From: Streptomyces griseoloalbus
GTDB taxonomy: Bacteria; Actinomycetota; Actinomycetes; Streptomycetales; Streptomycetaceae
Assembly (NCBI GenBank): GCA_014650015.1
Contig: BMUD01000004.1
Location: 62,001 to 126,000, forward strand
Direction of reading: 5' to 3'
DNA length: 64,000 nt
The translations under genes were made by a program, and so were the position numbers. This document shows positions 35,273 through 42,659 of this stretch, piece by piece; position 1 is the stretch's first letter; every line of letters begins with the position of its first letter. The notes under the pieces were generated by a model. That model saw nothing but the letters and a program-made list of their open reading frames with translations, was not told where the DNA came from and did not search any database.

Positions 35273-35353
35273 CACGACTCCTCGGGGCCGTACCGCACGG
35301 CGGCGACGGCTTCGGGGGAAGGGGAGCTCACGACAGCACGGGCGTGGACGACC

Positions 35354-35389
35354 GGTACACCCCCCGGCGCCCGCTCGCTGCGGTGTACC
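35354..35389. promoter_or_regulatory. Inverted repeat in the liv operon leader
   Basis: GGTACACC at 35354-35361 and GGTGTACC at 35382-35389 are perfect complements 20 bases apart (centres 28 bp). The site lies 82-117 bases upstream of livF and 54 bases downstream of the PucR gene's stop. It could be a regulator site or a weak terminator. Confidence 0.4.
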
Positions 35390-35442
35390 AACGGGGGCGG
35401 CCGGGGGTTGTGCGGGTGCCCAGGCGGACGTACGGGGGTGGG

Positions 35443-36711
35443 TCAGCGCCGGAGGAGGGTGCGGGCGGTCAGCGCCAGGCTCACCTCGACCAGGTCGGAG
35501 GGGCGGGAGAGGGAGCGGCCCGTCAGCTGTTCGTAGCGGCGGAGGCGGTTGAGGACGGTGTTGCGGTGGCAGTACAGGCGCCGGCTCGCCCGCTGGGCCG
35601 AGCCGTCCGAGGCCAGCCAGGTGGCCAGGGTGTCCAGCAGGACCTCGGCGTCGGCGGGTTCGAGGTGGGCCAGCGGGCCGAGGAGCCGGTCGGCCAGCGC
35701 GGCGCCGAGTTCGGGGCTCGAGGCCACCAGCGCCGCCGGCAGGTGCTCGGTCAGCCGGACCGTACCGCCCGACTCGGGGCACAGGCTCAGCGCGGTGTCC
35801 GCCTGCCGCCGCGCCTCACCCACGGCGGCCAGCCCGTCCACCGCGCCGCTCACGCCCACCCGTGCCCCGGGTGCCTGCTCCTGCGGCACGACGGCCGCCT
35901 CCTCCCCGGCCTCGACCAGGGCGATGCCGTAGTCGGCGTCCACGCCCGTGTGCCAGTGCGCGCGCACACCGGGGGCGAGGTCCGCCTGGGCACCCGGACA
36001 ACCGCCCAGCCTGCCGCCGTCGGCGGCGACGACCACGTACCGCCCGTGCTCCGGCAGGTTCAGCGCCTGTGCCGCCTCGGGCAGGTCGGCGATCCGGCTC
36101 GTGCCGTCCAGCAGGGCCGCGGCCAGCAGGCGCACCCTGTTCTCCCTCCGCCACGCCAGCTGCCGCTCGGTCTGCCGGTAGGCGTCCGCGACGAGGGTGC
36201 AGTGCTCGTCGACGAAGTTCCACACGTCGGACGCCACGTGCACCAGCAGCCGTACGTCCTCGGGTGCCGTCCGGGACGTCTCGTCGACCAGGCCCTGCCA
36301 CACCAGCGAGCCGCCCAGCCGGAAGGCGTGCAGCAGCGCGTCCAGCGGCAGCCCCTGCTCCGCGCGCGTGGCACCGATCTTCCAGGAGCAGCGCCGCGCC
36401 CCGTCCCGGGCGCCCCGCGGATCGAGCAGGGACGAGATGCTGTGCCGCAGCGAGCGGTGCACCTCCTGCCAGATCCCGGTGGCGTCGCCCTCCACCGCGG
36501 CCCGGTAGGCGGGCTCCTGCTCCTGCAGTACGGCGACCAGGCGGTCGGTGAGCTGGGGCAGCTCGTCCAGCAGGACGCGGGCGGCCCGGTGCAGCACGCG
36601 CAGCGCGTCGGCGTCGATCAGCGACCGCACACGCGCGGTCCGCGGCCGTGGCGCGGGCACGGGTCCGGGTCCGGGGCGAAGCAGGGTACGTGGCCGTACG
36701 GCGTGTTGCAT
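35443..36711 (-). CDS. PucR-family transcriptional regulator
   Basis: A 422-residue regulator. The N-terminal sensor half includes LHRAARVLLDELPQLTDRLVAVLQEQEPAYR, the middle region (about 200-330) is GGDEF-like (YVVVAADGGRLGG... GIALVEAGEEAAVV... VGVSGAVDGLAAVGEARRQADTALSL), and the C-terminal HTH_30 has LASDGSAQRASRRLYCHRNTVLNRLRRYEQLTGRSLSRPSDLVEVSLAL. Members often activate nitrogen or amino-acid uptake genes, which fits its place directly upstream of the liv operon on the same strand. The ATG at 36711 follows GGGGGAG. The longer open frame is read-through into the adjacent LuxR gene's 3' region. Confidence 0.9.
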   Translation of the reverse strand: MQHAVRPRTLLRPGPGPVPAPRPRTARVRSLIDADALRVLHRAARVLLDELPQLTDRLVAVLQEQEPAYRAAVEGDATGIWQEVHRSLRHSISSLLDPRGARDGARRCSWKIGATRAEQGLPLDALLHAFRLGGSLVWQGLVDETSRTAPEDVRLLVHVASDVWNFVDEHCTLVADAYRQTERQLAWRRENRVRLLAAALLDGTSRIADLPEAAQALNLPEHGRYVVVAADGGRLGGCPGAQADLAPGVRAHWHTGVDADYGIALVEAGEEAAVVPQEQAPGARVGVSGAVDGLAAVGEARRQADTALSLCPESGGTVRLTEHLPAALVASSPELGAALADRLLGPLAHLEPADAEVLLDTLATWLASDGSAQRASRRLYCHRNTVLNRLRRYEQLTGRSLSRPSDLVEVSLALTARTLLRR

Positions 36712-36854
36712 CGCGCATCTCCCCCAGGGGCGGCTTCCCGGCGGCGTCCGTGCGGCGGTCCCCCGCACCGGCGCCCGGCCGGCCGGGTAGCCCGTGGGCC
36801 GGCCGGCACCGGACTCGTCCTGCCCCGAAGGATCGCATACCGTCCGGTCGGTCC

Positions 36855-39800
36855 CTAGAGTTGTGCACCGGTCTTTTCCGCCTGCTCGACGAGACGGGCC
36901 AGCTCGACCCGGGAACGGACACCGAGGGTGGCGAAGACGTTCCGCAGGTGGTAGTCGACCGTGCGGGTGCTGACGGACAGGCGCAGGGCCACCTCCCGGT
37001 TGGTGGCGCCCTCGGCGACACACCGTGCGATACGCAGCTGCTGCGGGGTCAGCCGGGAGAGCTCCCCGCCCCCGGTCTCCGCCGGGGCCGCACCGCCCGC
37101 GCGGAGTTCGGCGGCGGTCTGCTGGGCCCACAGGTGGGCGCCGCAGCGCTCGAAGCCCATCAGCGCCTCCCCGAGTCGAGCACGCGCCTCGCGCAGCCGG
37201 CGCCGGCGCCGCAGCCACTTGCCGTGGAGCAGGTCCGTGCGCGCCCGCTCGAAGTCACCGGCGGTCTCCTCATGACGGTCCAGCGCGCGCAGGAACAGCT
37301 CGTCGGCCGCGTCGGTGGCGGCCAGCAGCGCGCGACAGCGCAGGAGTTGGGCGGGGGCCTGCGGGTCGGCCCCGCAGGCGGCCCACAGCGCGAAGTCCTC
37401 GACCACCGTCGCTGCCTGCTCGGGCCGTCCGGCGAGTGCGGCGGCCTCCACGAAGCAGGGGACGGCGAGCATCCACACCGCGAAGTGGCCGCGCCGCGCA
37501 CCGGGGCGCACCAGCGGGCCGAGCCGGTCGGCGGCCTCGCGGGGGCGGCCGGCGCCCAGGTCGGCGCGGGCCGCCGCCCACTGGGCGAGCGTGGCGGCCT
37601 GCGCGAGCCCGTGCCGGCGGGCGGTGTGGAGGGCCGCCGTCACGTGTTCGGTGACGAGCTCCTTCTCCCCCTCGATCGAGGCGGCGAGCGCCAGTGCCGC
37701 GTGATGGTGGGCGGCCGTGTTCCGCTGCCCGGTCCGCGAGGCGGTGCGCAGCCCCTCCTCCGCGTGGGTCCGGGCGAGCTGGTGGCGTCCGGCCCGCAGT
37801 TCGGCGTAGGCCAGGTACTCCAGTGCCCTCGGTTCGAGGGCGGCGGAACCACGGGTCCGGGCCGCCGCGAGCGCCCGCGCCCCGGCACGGCGGGCGGCGG
37901 TCACCTCGCCGAGCATGAGCGCGGCCGCGGCGGAACGCAGCAGCGGCTCCGGTTCGTCGCCGCGCAGTCCCCACTCGACCACCCGCCGCAGTGGGGGCGC
38001 GGCCTGGTCGAACCGCCCCAGCAGCACGGCGCGCATCCCGTCGCGGTGGTCACGGAGCAGGGCGGAGCGGGTGGTGCGCGGCGGGACGATGCCGGCGGCA
38101 CCTCGGCCGACGGCCTCGGCCGCCGGCGCCGGCAGACCGCGGGCAACGGCGCCGCCCTGACCCGCGGCCGCGACGACCTTCACCTCACCACCGGCGACCA
38201 TGCCGCCGGTGCCGGTGACCGCACCACCGGCGCCGACCGCCCCGGTGGCCGGCGCGGCGGCGAGGGCACGGGGGGCCGACGCGGCGGGGCCGGGGGCACC
38301 GGTTACCGACGCGGCCGGGCCGTGGTGGGCATCGGACGCCGACGCCAGGGGGCCGTGGTGGGCATCGGACGCCGTCCCGGAGCCGAGTACGCCCACGGCC
38401 GGCACACCGGCGCCGAGAAGGCTGGTGGCCGACACACCGGAGCCGAGGACGCTGGTGGCCGGAGCACCGGGGCCGAAGGCATGGGTGGCCGACGCACCGG
38501 CGCCGGGCCGGACGTCGGACGTCGCCCCGGAGCCGAGAGCACTGGTGACCGACCCCTCGGAGCCGAGGACACCGCCGCCCGGCGCACCGGGGCCGGGAGG
38601 GGCGTGGGACGCCGTCCCGGAGCCGAAGGCACCGCCGGCCGGCACGTCGAGGCCGAGGACACCGCCGCCCGGCGCACCGGGGCCGGGAGGGGCGTGGGAC
38701 GCCGTCCCGGAGCCAAAGGCACCGCCGGCCGGCACGTCAAGGCCGGGGGCGGCGTCGACCAACCCCCCGGAGCCGGGGGCGGTGTCGGTCGGGGCGGCCG
38801 GGGTGAGGGCCTGGAGGCAGGCTGAGGGATCGCCCGCGGCCCAGGCGGCGTCCGCCGCGCCCAGGACCGCCGTGTCGGCGTCCTCGCGGCGGACGGCGGA
38901 CAGCAGCGCGGCCGCGAGCAGGAAGGACTCACGGGCGTCGTCCACCGGACCGTCGGCCAGGAGCACCGCGCCCCGCAGCAGCTCCGCGCCGCCGCGCACC
39001 GAGGCGGGTGCCGGGTGACTCCGCGCGGCGTCGAGCAGGCGCCGGGCCTCGGGCGAGTGACCGGCGAGGACGGCTTGTTCCGCGGCGGCGGTGTACCGGT
39101 GGGCCCGCTCCGCGGCGCCCGGTGTCAGCTCGGCGGCGCGCGTGAGCGCCCTGCGGCGCAGGCCGGGCGACAGCGCGGACGCGGGGTCCGTGGCCGCCGC
39201 CGAGAGACCGTCCGCGAGGGCGGGGGCAGGCCCCGAGACGCTCCACGAACGGTGCAGCAGCGCGGAGACACCACCGGAATCCGCCAGGGACTCGGCCAGC
39301 GCTCGGTGCGCGGCACGGCGCCGGTCGGGCGGCGCGAGGGCGTACACCGCCCTGCCCAACAGTGCGCTGCGGAACCGAATGCGGCCCTCGACGAGGACCA
39401 GCACCTCGGGCAACGGCAACCCTGCGGCATCGGCGTCGGCGCCTCCCCCCGCCGCCCGCAGTACGACGTCCGCGTCGGCGTCCGGCTCCCCCGTCGCCCG
39501 CACGGCTGCCGCCGCCGTCAGCAGCAGACCGGCCCGGTCCGGCGGTAAGCCGGTCAGGCACCCGCCGACGACCCCGGCCAGGACCTCCCCGTCGGCCAAC
39601 GGCCGGGGCAGTGCCCCAAGCCCGCCGAGCTGGGCGGGCGACAGGCGGTGGATCAGCGCCAGCAGCAGCGCGGGATTGCCCTCCGCCTCCGTCACCAGCT
39701 CCTGGCGCACGCCGGGGTCGACGGCACCGTCCGTGACGTCGTCGACCAGACGCGCCGCGTCCGCCGGTGCGAGCGGGCCGAGCCGCAGCAGGGGCAGCGC

Positions 39801-40262
39801 CGCCCACTCACGGTCGACGGGCCGGTGTCCCGGAACCGTCAGGAGCAGCCCCACCCCGACTCCCGCCGCGTGCACCCGCGCCGCCGCGTGCCCCAGCGCG
39901 GCGCGCGACGCGGCGTCCCACAGGTGCGCGTCGTCCACGCAGACCAGCAGCGGGGACGCGTCGGCCGCCGCGCGGAGGACGTCGAACAACACCTCCCCCG
40001 CCGTGCCGTCGCCGAGGACGCGCACCGAGCCGCCCGCCGCGCGCAGCAGGGTGTGCAGGCCGCTCAGCGGCTGTGCGGAACGGGCCGGGTCGGCGCGTAC
40101 GTGCCATACCGGTCCGGCGTGGAAGGAGCGGGCGGCGTGCTCGACGAACGACGTGCGTCCGCAACCGGGGTCACCGGTCACCACACGGACGCCGCCGCCG
40201 GTACGCAGCCCGTCCAGCAGCGGGGAGATCGTCTGCCACCGCGAGGTCGTCTGTCCGGTCAT
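36855..40262 (-). CDS. Large LuxR (LAL/MalT-type) regulator with repeat-rich insert
   Basis: A 1135-residue regulator. The N-terminal AAA ATPase has Walker A GDPGCGRTS (about 31-39) and Walker B LLVCVDDAHLWD. A helical TPR-like middle and a C-terminal LuxR HTH (about 1075-1130: SRLTPQQLRIARCVAEGATNREVALRLSVSTRTVDYHLRNVFATLGVRSRVELARLV) follow. Such proteins are ATP-gated activators. Residues about 485-715 are a low-complexity Gly/Pro/Ala insert containing a near-perfect 30-residue duplication, and the helical repeats resume after it. Family members of about 900 residues lack this insert. The ATG at 40262 fits; a palindrome lies immediately upstream. The target is unknown; the cutinase next to it is transcribed in the same direction upstream. 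Confidence 0.87.
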   Translation of the reverse strand: MTGQTTSRWQTISPLLDGLRTGGGVRVVTGDPGCGRTSFVEHAARSFHAGPVWHVRADPARSAQPLSGLHTLLRAAGGSVRVLGDGTAGEVLFDVLRAAADASPLLVCVDDAHLWDAASRAALGHAAARVHAAGVGVGLLLTVPGHRPVDREWAALPLLRLGPLAPADAARLVDDVTDGAVDPGVRQELVTEAEGNPALLLALIHRLSPAQLGGLGALPRPLADGEVLAGVVGGCLTGLPPDRAGLLLTAAAAVRATGEPDADADVVLRAAGGGADADAAGLPLPEVLVLVEGRIRFRSALLGRAVYALAPPDRRRAAHRALAESLADSGGVSALLHRSWSVSGPAPALADGLSAAATDPASALSPGLRRRALTRAAELTPGAAERAHRYTAAAEQAVLAGHSPEARRLLDAARSHPAPASVRGGAELLRGAVLLADGPVDDARESFLLAAALLSAVRREDADTAVLGAADAAWAAGDPSACLQALTPAAPTDTAPGSGGLVDAAPGLDVPAGGAFGSGTASHAPPGPGAPGGGVLGLDVPAGGAFGSGTASHAPPGPGAPGGGVLGSEGSVTSALGSGATSDVRPGAGASATHAFGPGAPATSVLGSGVSATSLLGAGVPAVGVLGSGTASDAHHGPLASASDAHHGPAASVTGAPGPAASAPRALAAAPATGAVGAGGAVTGTGGMVAGGEVKVVAAAGQGGAVARGLPAPAAEAVGRGAAGIVPPRTTRSALLRDHRDGMRAVLLGRFDQAAPPLRRVVEWGLRGDEPEPLLRSAAAALMLGEVTAARRAGARALAAARTRGSAALEPRALEYLAYAELRAGRHQLARTHAEEGLRTASRTGQRNTAAHHHAALALAASIEGEKELVTEHVTAALHTARRHGLAQAATLAQWAAARADLGAGRPREAADRLGPLVRPGARRGHFAVWMLAVPCFVEAAALAGRPEQAATVVEDFALWAACGADPQAPAQLLRCRALLAATDAADELFLRALDRHEETAGDFERARTDLLHGKWLRRRRRLREARARLGEALMGFERCGAHLWAQQTAAELRAGGAAPAETGGGELSRLTPQQLRIARCVAEGATNREVALRLSVSTRTVDYHLRNVFATLGVRSRVELARLVEQAEKTGAQL
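38571..38750 (-). repeat. 90-bp tandem duplication inside the LuxR gene
   Basis: Two adjacent 90-bp units (38571-38660 and 38661-38750) are almost identical, with few substitutions (e.g. GAAGGC against AAAGGC). They are in frame and encode a duplicated 30-residue block (about residues 504-564). Neighbouring sequence holds further short repeats, such as GTGGTGGGCATCGGACGCCG twice at 38324-38373. Confidence 0.9.
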
Positions 40263-40268
40263 TCCCGC

Positions 40269-40301
40269 GACCTTACTCACGCGTAAGGTCACGCGGAAGG
40301 T
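40269..40301 (-). promoter_or_regulatory. Palindrome and direct repeats at the LuxR promoter
   Basis: GACCTTAC at 40269-40276 and GTAAGGTC at 40283-40290 form an 8-6-8 inverted repeat, only 6 bases before the ATG. The sequence CACGCGTAAGGT at 40278-40289 is repeated as CACGCGGAAGGT at 40290-40301. The position over the ribosome site suggests autoregulation at the DNA or RNA level. Confidence 0.55.
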
Positions 40302-40485
40302 GAGCGTCCACAGGTGGGTGAAGACATAACTGCCAATAACCAGCGGTTTCTCGCACGGCACCGGGGGAGCGGAGTGTGCCGCGGCACAACGCGGCCGACG
40401 CTCGGCGGTGCCCGCACACAACGCCGGTGGCGGCCCGCGTCGTGCGCGGACCGCCACCGGGTGGTCGTTCAGCAGGTCTCTGGTC

Positions 40486-41388
40486 TCAGGAGGTGTGCGG
40501 GCAGTTGCCCCGGGACTCCTCGATCGTCAGGCTCGGCCGCGGCAGCGGGCACAGGAACTGCTCGTAGCGGGTGTCGTTGTCGATGAACCGCTTCAGCCAG
40601 GAAATGCTGTACTTCGCGATCGTCGTGTTGGACGAGTTGGGCGTGAAGTGGGTGGCGCCGTTCAGTTCCAGGTACGCGCGGTCCAGGGAGGACGCCAGAC
40701 CCGAGTACAACGGCTCGGCGTGGCTGGAGACCGGGGCGACCGTGTCGCCGTCGGCCCCGAAGATCATGGTGGGTGTCCTGACCTCCGGCCAGCTCTTGTC
40801 GAGGTTCCAGGGCGTCAGGGGGATGGCTGCCTGGAGCGAGGGCCGGTCCTTGGCGGCTTCGAGGCTTCCGCCGCCGCCCATCGAGTGGCCCATGACGCCG
40901 AGCCGGCTGCTGTCGATGCGGCCGCGGACCGCGCTGCGCTGGGTGAGGTAGTCCAGTGCGGCGAGCAGCTGTTCGCCGCGCGAGTCCGGCTGGTCGACCG
41001 TGGTGTTGGTGTCGATGGTGAAGACCACGAAGCCCTGGGAGGCCAGGCGCGGTCCCAGCCAGGAGATGGAGGACTGGTACGCGGTGAAGCCGGGCGAGAT
41101 GGCGATCGCGCCGAAGGTGCCGTCGGCGGTGCTGGTCGGGTAATAGATCGTGCCTCCGCCGAAGCCGGTGACGGAGAGCGAGGAGACGGAGATGTCCGAC
41201 ACGGCGTACGGGCCGCGCAGCGCCTCGATGCTGGAGTTGGTCGGTGCCGGGCCGCGCTCGTAGGGATTGTCCGCCGCGTGGGCGCCGGGGCCGGTGAGGG
41301 TGGTGAGACCGATGAGGGCGGCGACGGCCGCGGTCAGTCCGGCGAACCGGCGGGTTCTGCGCCTGCTGCTGTGGGGGTGCTGCTGCAC
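40486..41388 (-). CDS. Secreted PETase-like polyester hydrolase (cutinase)
   Basis: A 300-residue exported cutinase of the Thermobifida/Streptomyces polyester-hydrolase family. The signal peptide (1-38) has a twin-arginine-like TRRFAGL. The mature enzyme begins [12 protein letters not shown]. Triad: Ser169 in GHSMGGGG, Asp215 in GADGDTVAP and His247 in GATHFTP. The oxyanion and clamp residues correspond to Phe101 (Tyr in TfCut2), Met170 and Trp194. Cys280 and Cys296 form the conserved C-terminal disulfide. Family members hydrolyse cutin, triglycerides and, in several cases, poly(ethylene terephthalate). The GTG at 41388 gives the correct leader; the longer open frame adds no family sequence. 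It sits upstream of the giant LuxR gene on the same strand. Confidence 0.94.
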   Translation of the reverse strand: MQQHPHSSRRRTRRFAGLTAAVAALIGLTTLTGPGAHAADNPYERGPAPTNSSIEALRGPYAVSDISVSSLSVTGFGGGTIYYPTSTADGTFGAIAISPGFTAYQSSISWLGPRLASQGFVVFTIDTNTTVDQPDSRGEQLLAALDYLTQRSAVRGRIDSSRLGVMGHSMGGGGSLEAAKDRPSLQAAIPLTPWNLDKSWPEVRTPTMIFGADGDTVAPVSSHAEPLYSGLASSLDRAYLELNGATHFTPNSSNTTIAKYSISWLKRFIDNDTRYEQFLCPLPRPSLTIEESRGNCPHTS

Positions 41389-41858
41389 GACGAGTGGTCC
41401 TCTCTGTCGCGGCGAACCGCCCGGCCGGCCGGTGCACGGGACTACGGCGTGGAGGGGAGCCGTGCCCGGCCGGGGGCGCCGCCGATGGACTGGCGTTGCC
41501 ACTGTCGGAGAGGAGGGGGCCGGTGCGGACCGGCAATCTCACCGGTCTCGTGCGCCGCGCCGTGCGCGCCGGACGCCGGGCAGCAGGCCCTCACCGCGGG
41601 ATCGGACGCGGGAACAGGACGACGAAGGCGACCGCGGGCACCGCACGCCGCACGAAGACCGGGGAACACGCCGCACGCCGCACGAAGACCGGGGAACACG
41701 CCGCACGCCGCACGAAGACCGGGGAACACGCCGCACGCCGCACGAAGGTCCGGGGACGCGCCGCATGCCGCACGCCGCAGGACGGTGGGGGGACACCGAC
41801 AGGCGCGGTCACCGTCGGCGTCGGCGCCGACGGTGACCGTCGTGAGCCGGTGGCCCGC
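41389..41858. other. 470-bp gap with tandem repeat
   Basis: No supportable gene. It carries the cutinase promoter at its left end and a 30-bp minisatellite at 41641-41760. The many overlapping open frames here all translate the repeat and lack any family resemblance. Confidence 0.6.
41641..41760. repeat. 30-bp minisatellite, four units
   Basis: Units start at 41641, 41671, 41701 and 41731. The first three are identical, opening CCGCACGCCGCACGAAGACC, and the fourth diverges in its second half. A partial CCGCATGCCGCACGCCGCA follows. There is no spacer diversity, so it is a simple tandem array. Confidence 0.92.
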
Positions 41859-42071
41859 TTACGCCGCGTCGTAGACGTGGGCCCGGCCGCCGACCCACTT
41901 CACCCAGGTCGGATCGTCCAGCAGCCGTTCGCCGTCCGGGAGTCCCGCGCGCCGCAGGAACTCCACCACGTCCCTGTCGGAGTTGGCGAGGCCGACGATC
42001 TCACCGCGCACGGTCACGCGTCGTCCGCCCGAACCGAGCGGCGGGTGTACCACGATCGGCGCCTTCGTCAT
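41859..42071 (-). CDS. Small conserved hypothetical protein (70 aa)
   Basis: A 70-residue soluble protein: MTKAPIVVHPPLGSGGRRVT, then VRGEIVGLANSDRDVVEFLRRAGLPDGERLLDDPTWVKWVGGRAHVYDAA. It is compact, beta-rich at the start and helical in the middle, with no cysteine or membrane segment. It resembles a family widespread in Streptomyces as a stand-alone gene; no function is known. The frame has normal codon bias. It is divergent from the next small cysteine protein. Confidence 0.75.
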   Translation of the reverse strand: MTKAPIVVHPPLGSGGRRVTVRGEIVGLANSDRDVVEFLRRAGLPDGERLLDDPTWVKWVGGRAHVYDAA

Positions 42072-42208
42072 CCCTCCAGGATCCGGCCGCCGCCACCGAT
42101 ACGCATCCCGGCCCCCGGGTCACCCGAGTGCCACGCCGGACGGGCCGTCCGGGCCCGCGCCGTGCTCGTATGGAAGCGGCCTCCATGCCTACCCGGAGGG
42201 AGCCGGAA

Positions 42209-42391
42209 ATGCACGAGATGTGGTGCGGTGCAGACACTTCGGGGGAGCCGGTGTGGCACGTCCTCACCCCCGACAAGTCCTCCACGCTGTGCGGAGTGGA
42301 GAAGGAGGAGGAGTCGCCTCGGCGGCACACGACGGACCGGCACTGCTTCTCCTGCATGAAGACGTTCCAGGCCGTCGTGGCGTCCCGCTAG
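42209..42391 (+). CDS. Small cysteine/histidine protein (possible zinc ribbon)
   Basis: A 60-residue protein beginning MHEMWCGADTSGEPVWHVLT, with STLCG and later DRHCFSCMKTF. The Cys/His residues (Cys6, His18, Cys29, His48, Cys49, Cys52) could form a zinc site built on WC..., LCG and HCFSC. No membrane segment or catalytic motif is seen. GGAGGGAG lies 6-7 bases before the ATG at 42209, which decides the start over upstream in-frame ATGs. Similar small proteins occur in many actinomycetes without known function. Confidence 0.75.
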   Translation: MHEMWCGADTSGEPVWHVLTPDKSSTLCGVEKEEESPRRHTTDRHCFSCMKTFQAVVASR

Positions 42392-42659
42392 GGCCACGAC
42401 GCCGCGGGAACCACCTCCCGCGCACGATGAAGCAGGCGACGACCGCCAGGGCCGCGAGGACCAGTGCGGGCACCGCCGGCCACTGGGCCGGTCCGGCCGG
42501 GAGGCCGGTGGCCGTCGTGGCCGTCGTGGCCTTCGCCGTACCGCGCTCCGGCCGCGCCTTCACGCCGTGCCGGGCCGGTGCGGTGAGGACGAGCGCGGCG
42601 ACCGCGCAGCCGGCGGGGACCGCGCCGCGCCCGCACTGAGCGGGACCGCGCCGGCCGGC

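Noticed and set aside
36648-38825. 725-residue plus-strand frame opposite the LuxR gene
   Set aside because: It mirrors the HTH and repeat insert of the LuxR regulator; Gly/Arg repeats come from the tandem DNA, not from selection on this strand.
41641-41760. Possible CRISPR array
   Set aside because: Units are contiguous 30-bp direct repeats without unique spacers, and no cas genes are present.
42264-42563. Minus-strand frame with a hydrophobic segment (VPALVLAALAVVACFIVRGRW)
   Set aside because: No ribosome site or good start, and it overlaps the small cysteine protein gene on the other strand; the membrane segment alone is not enough.
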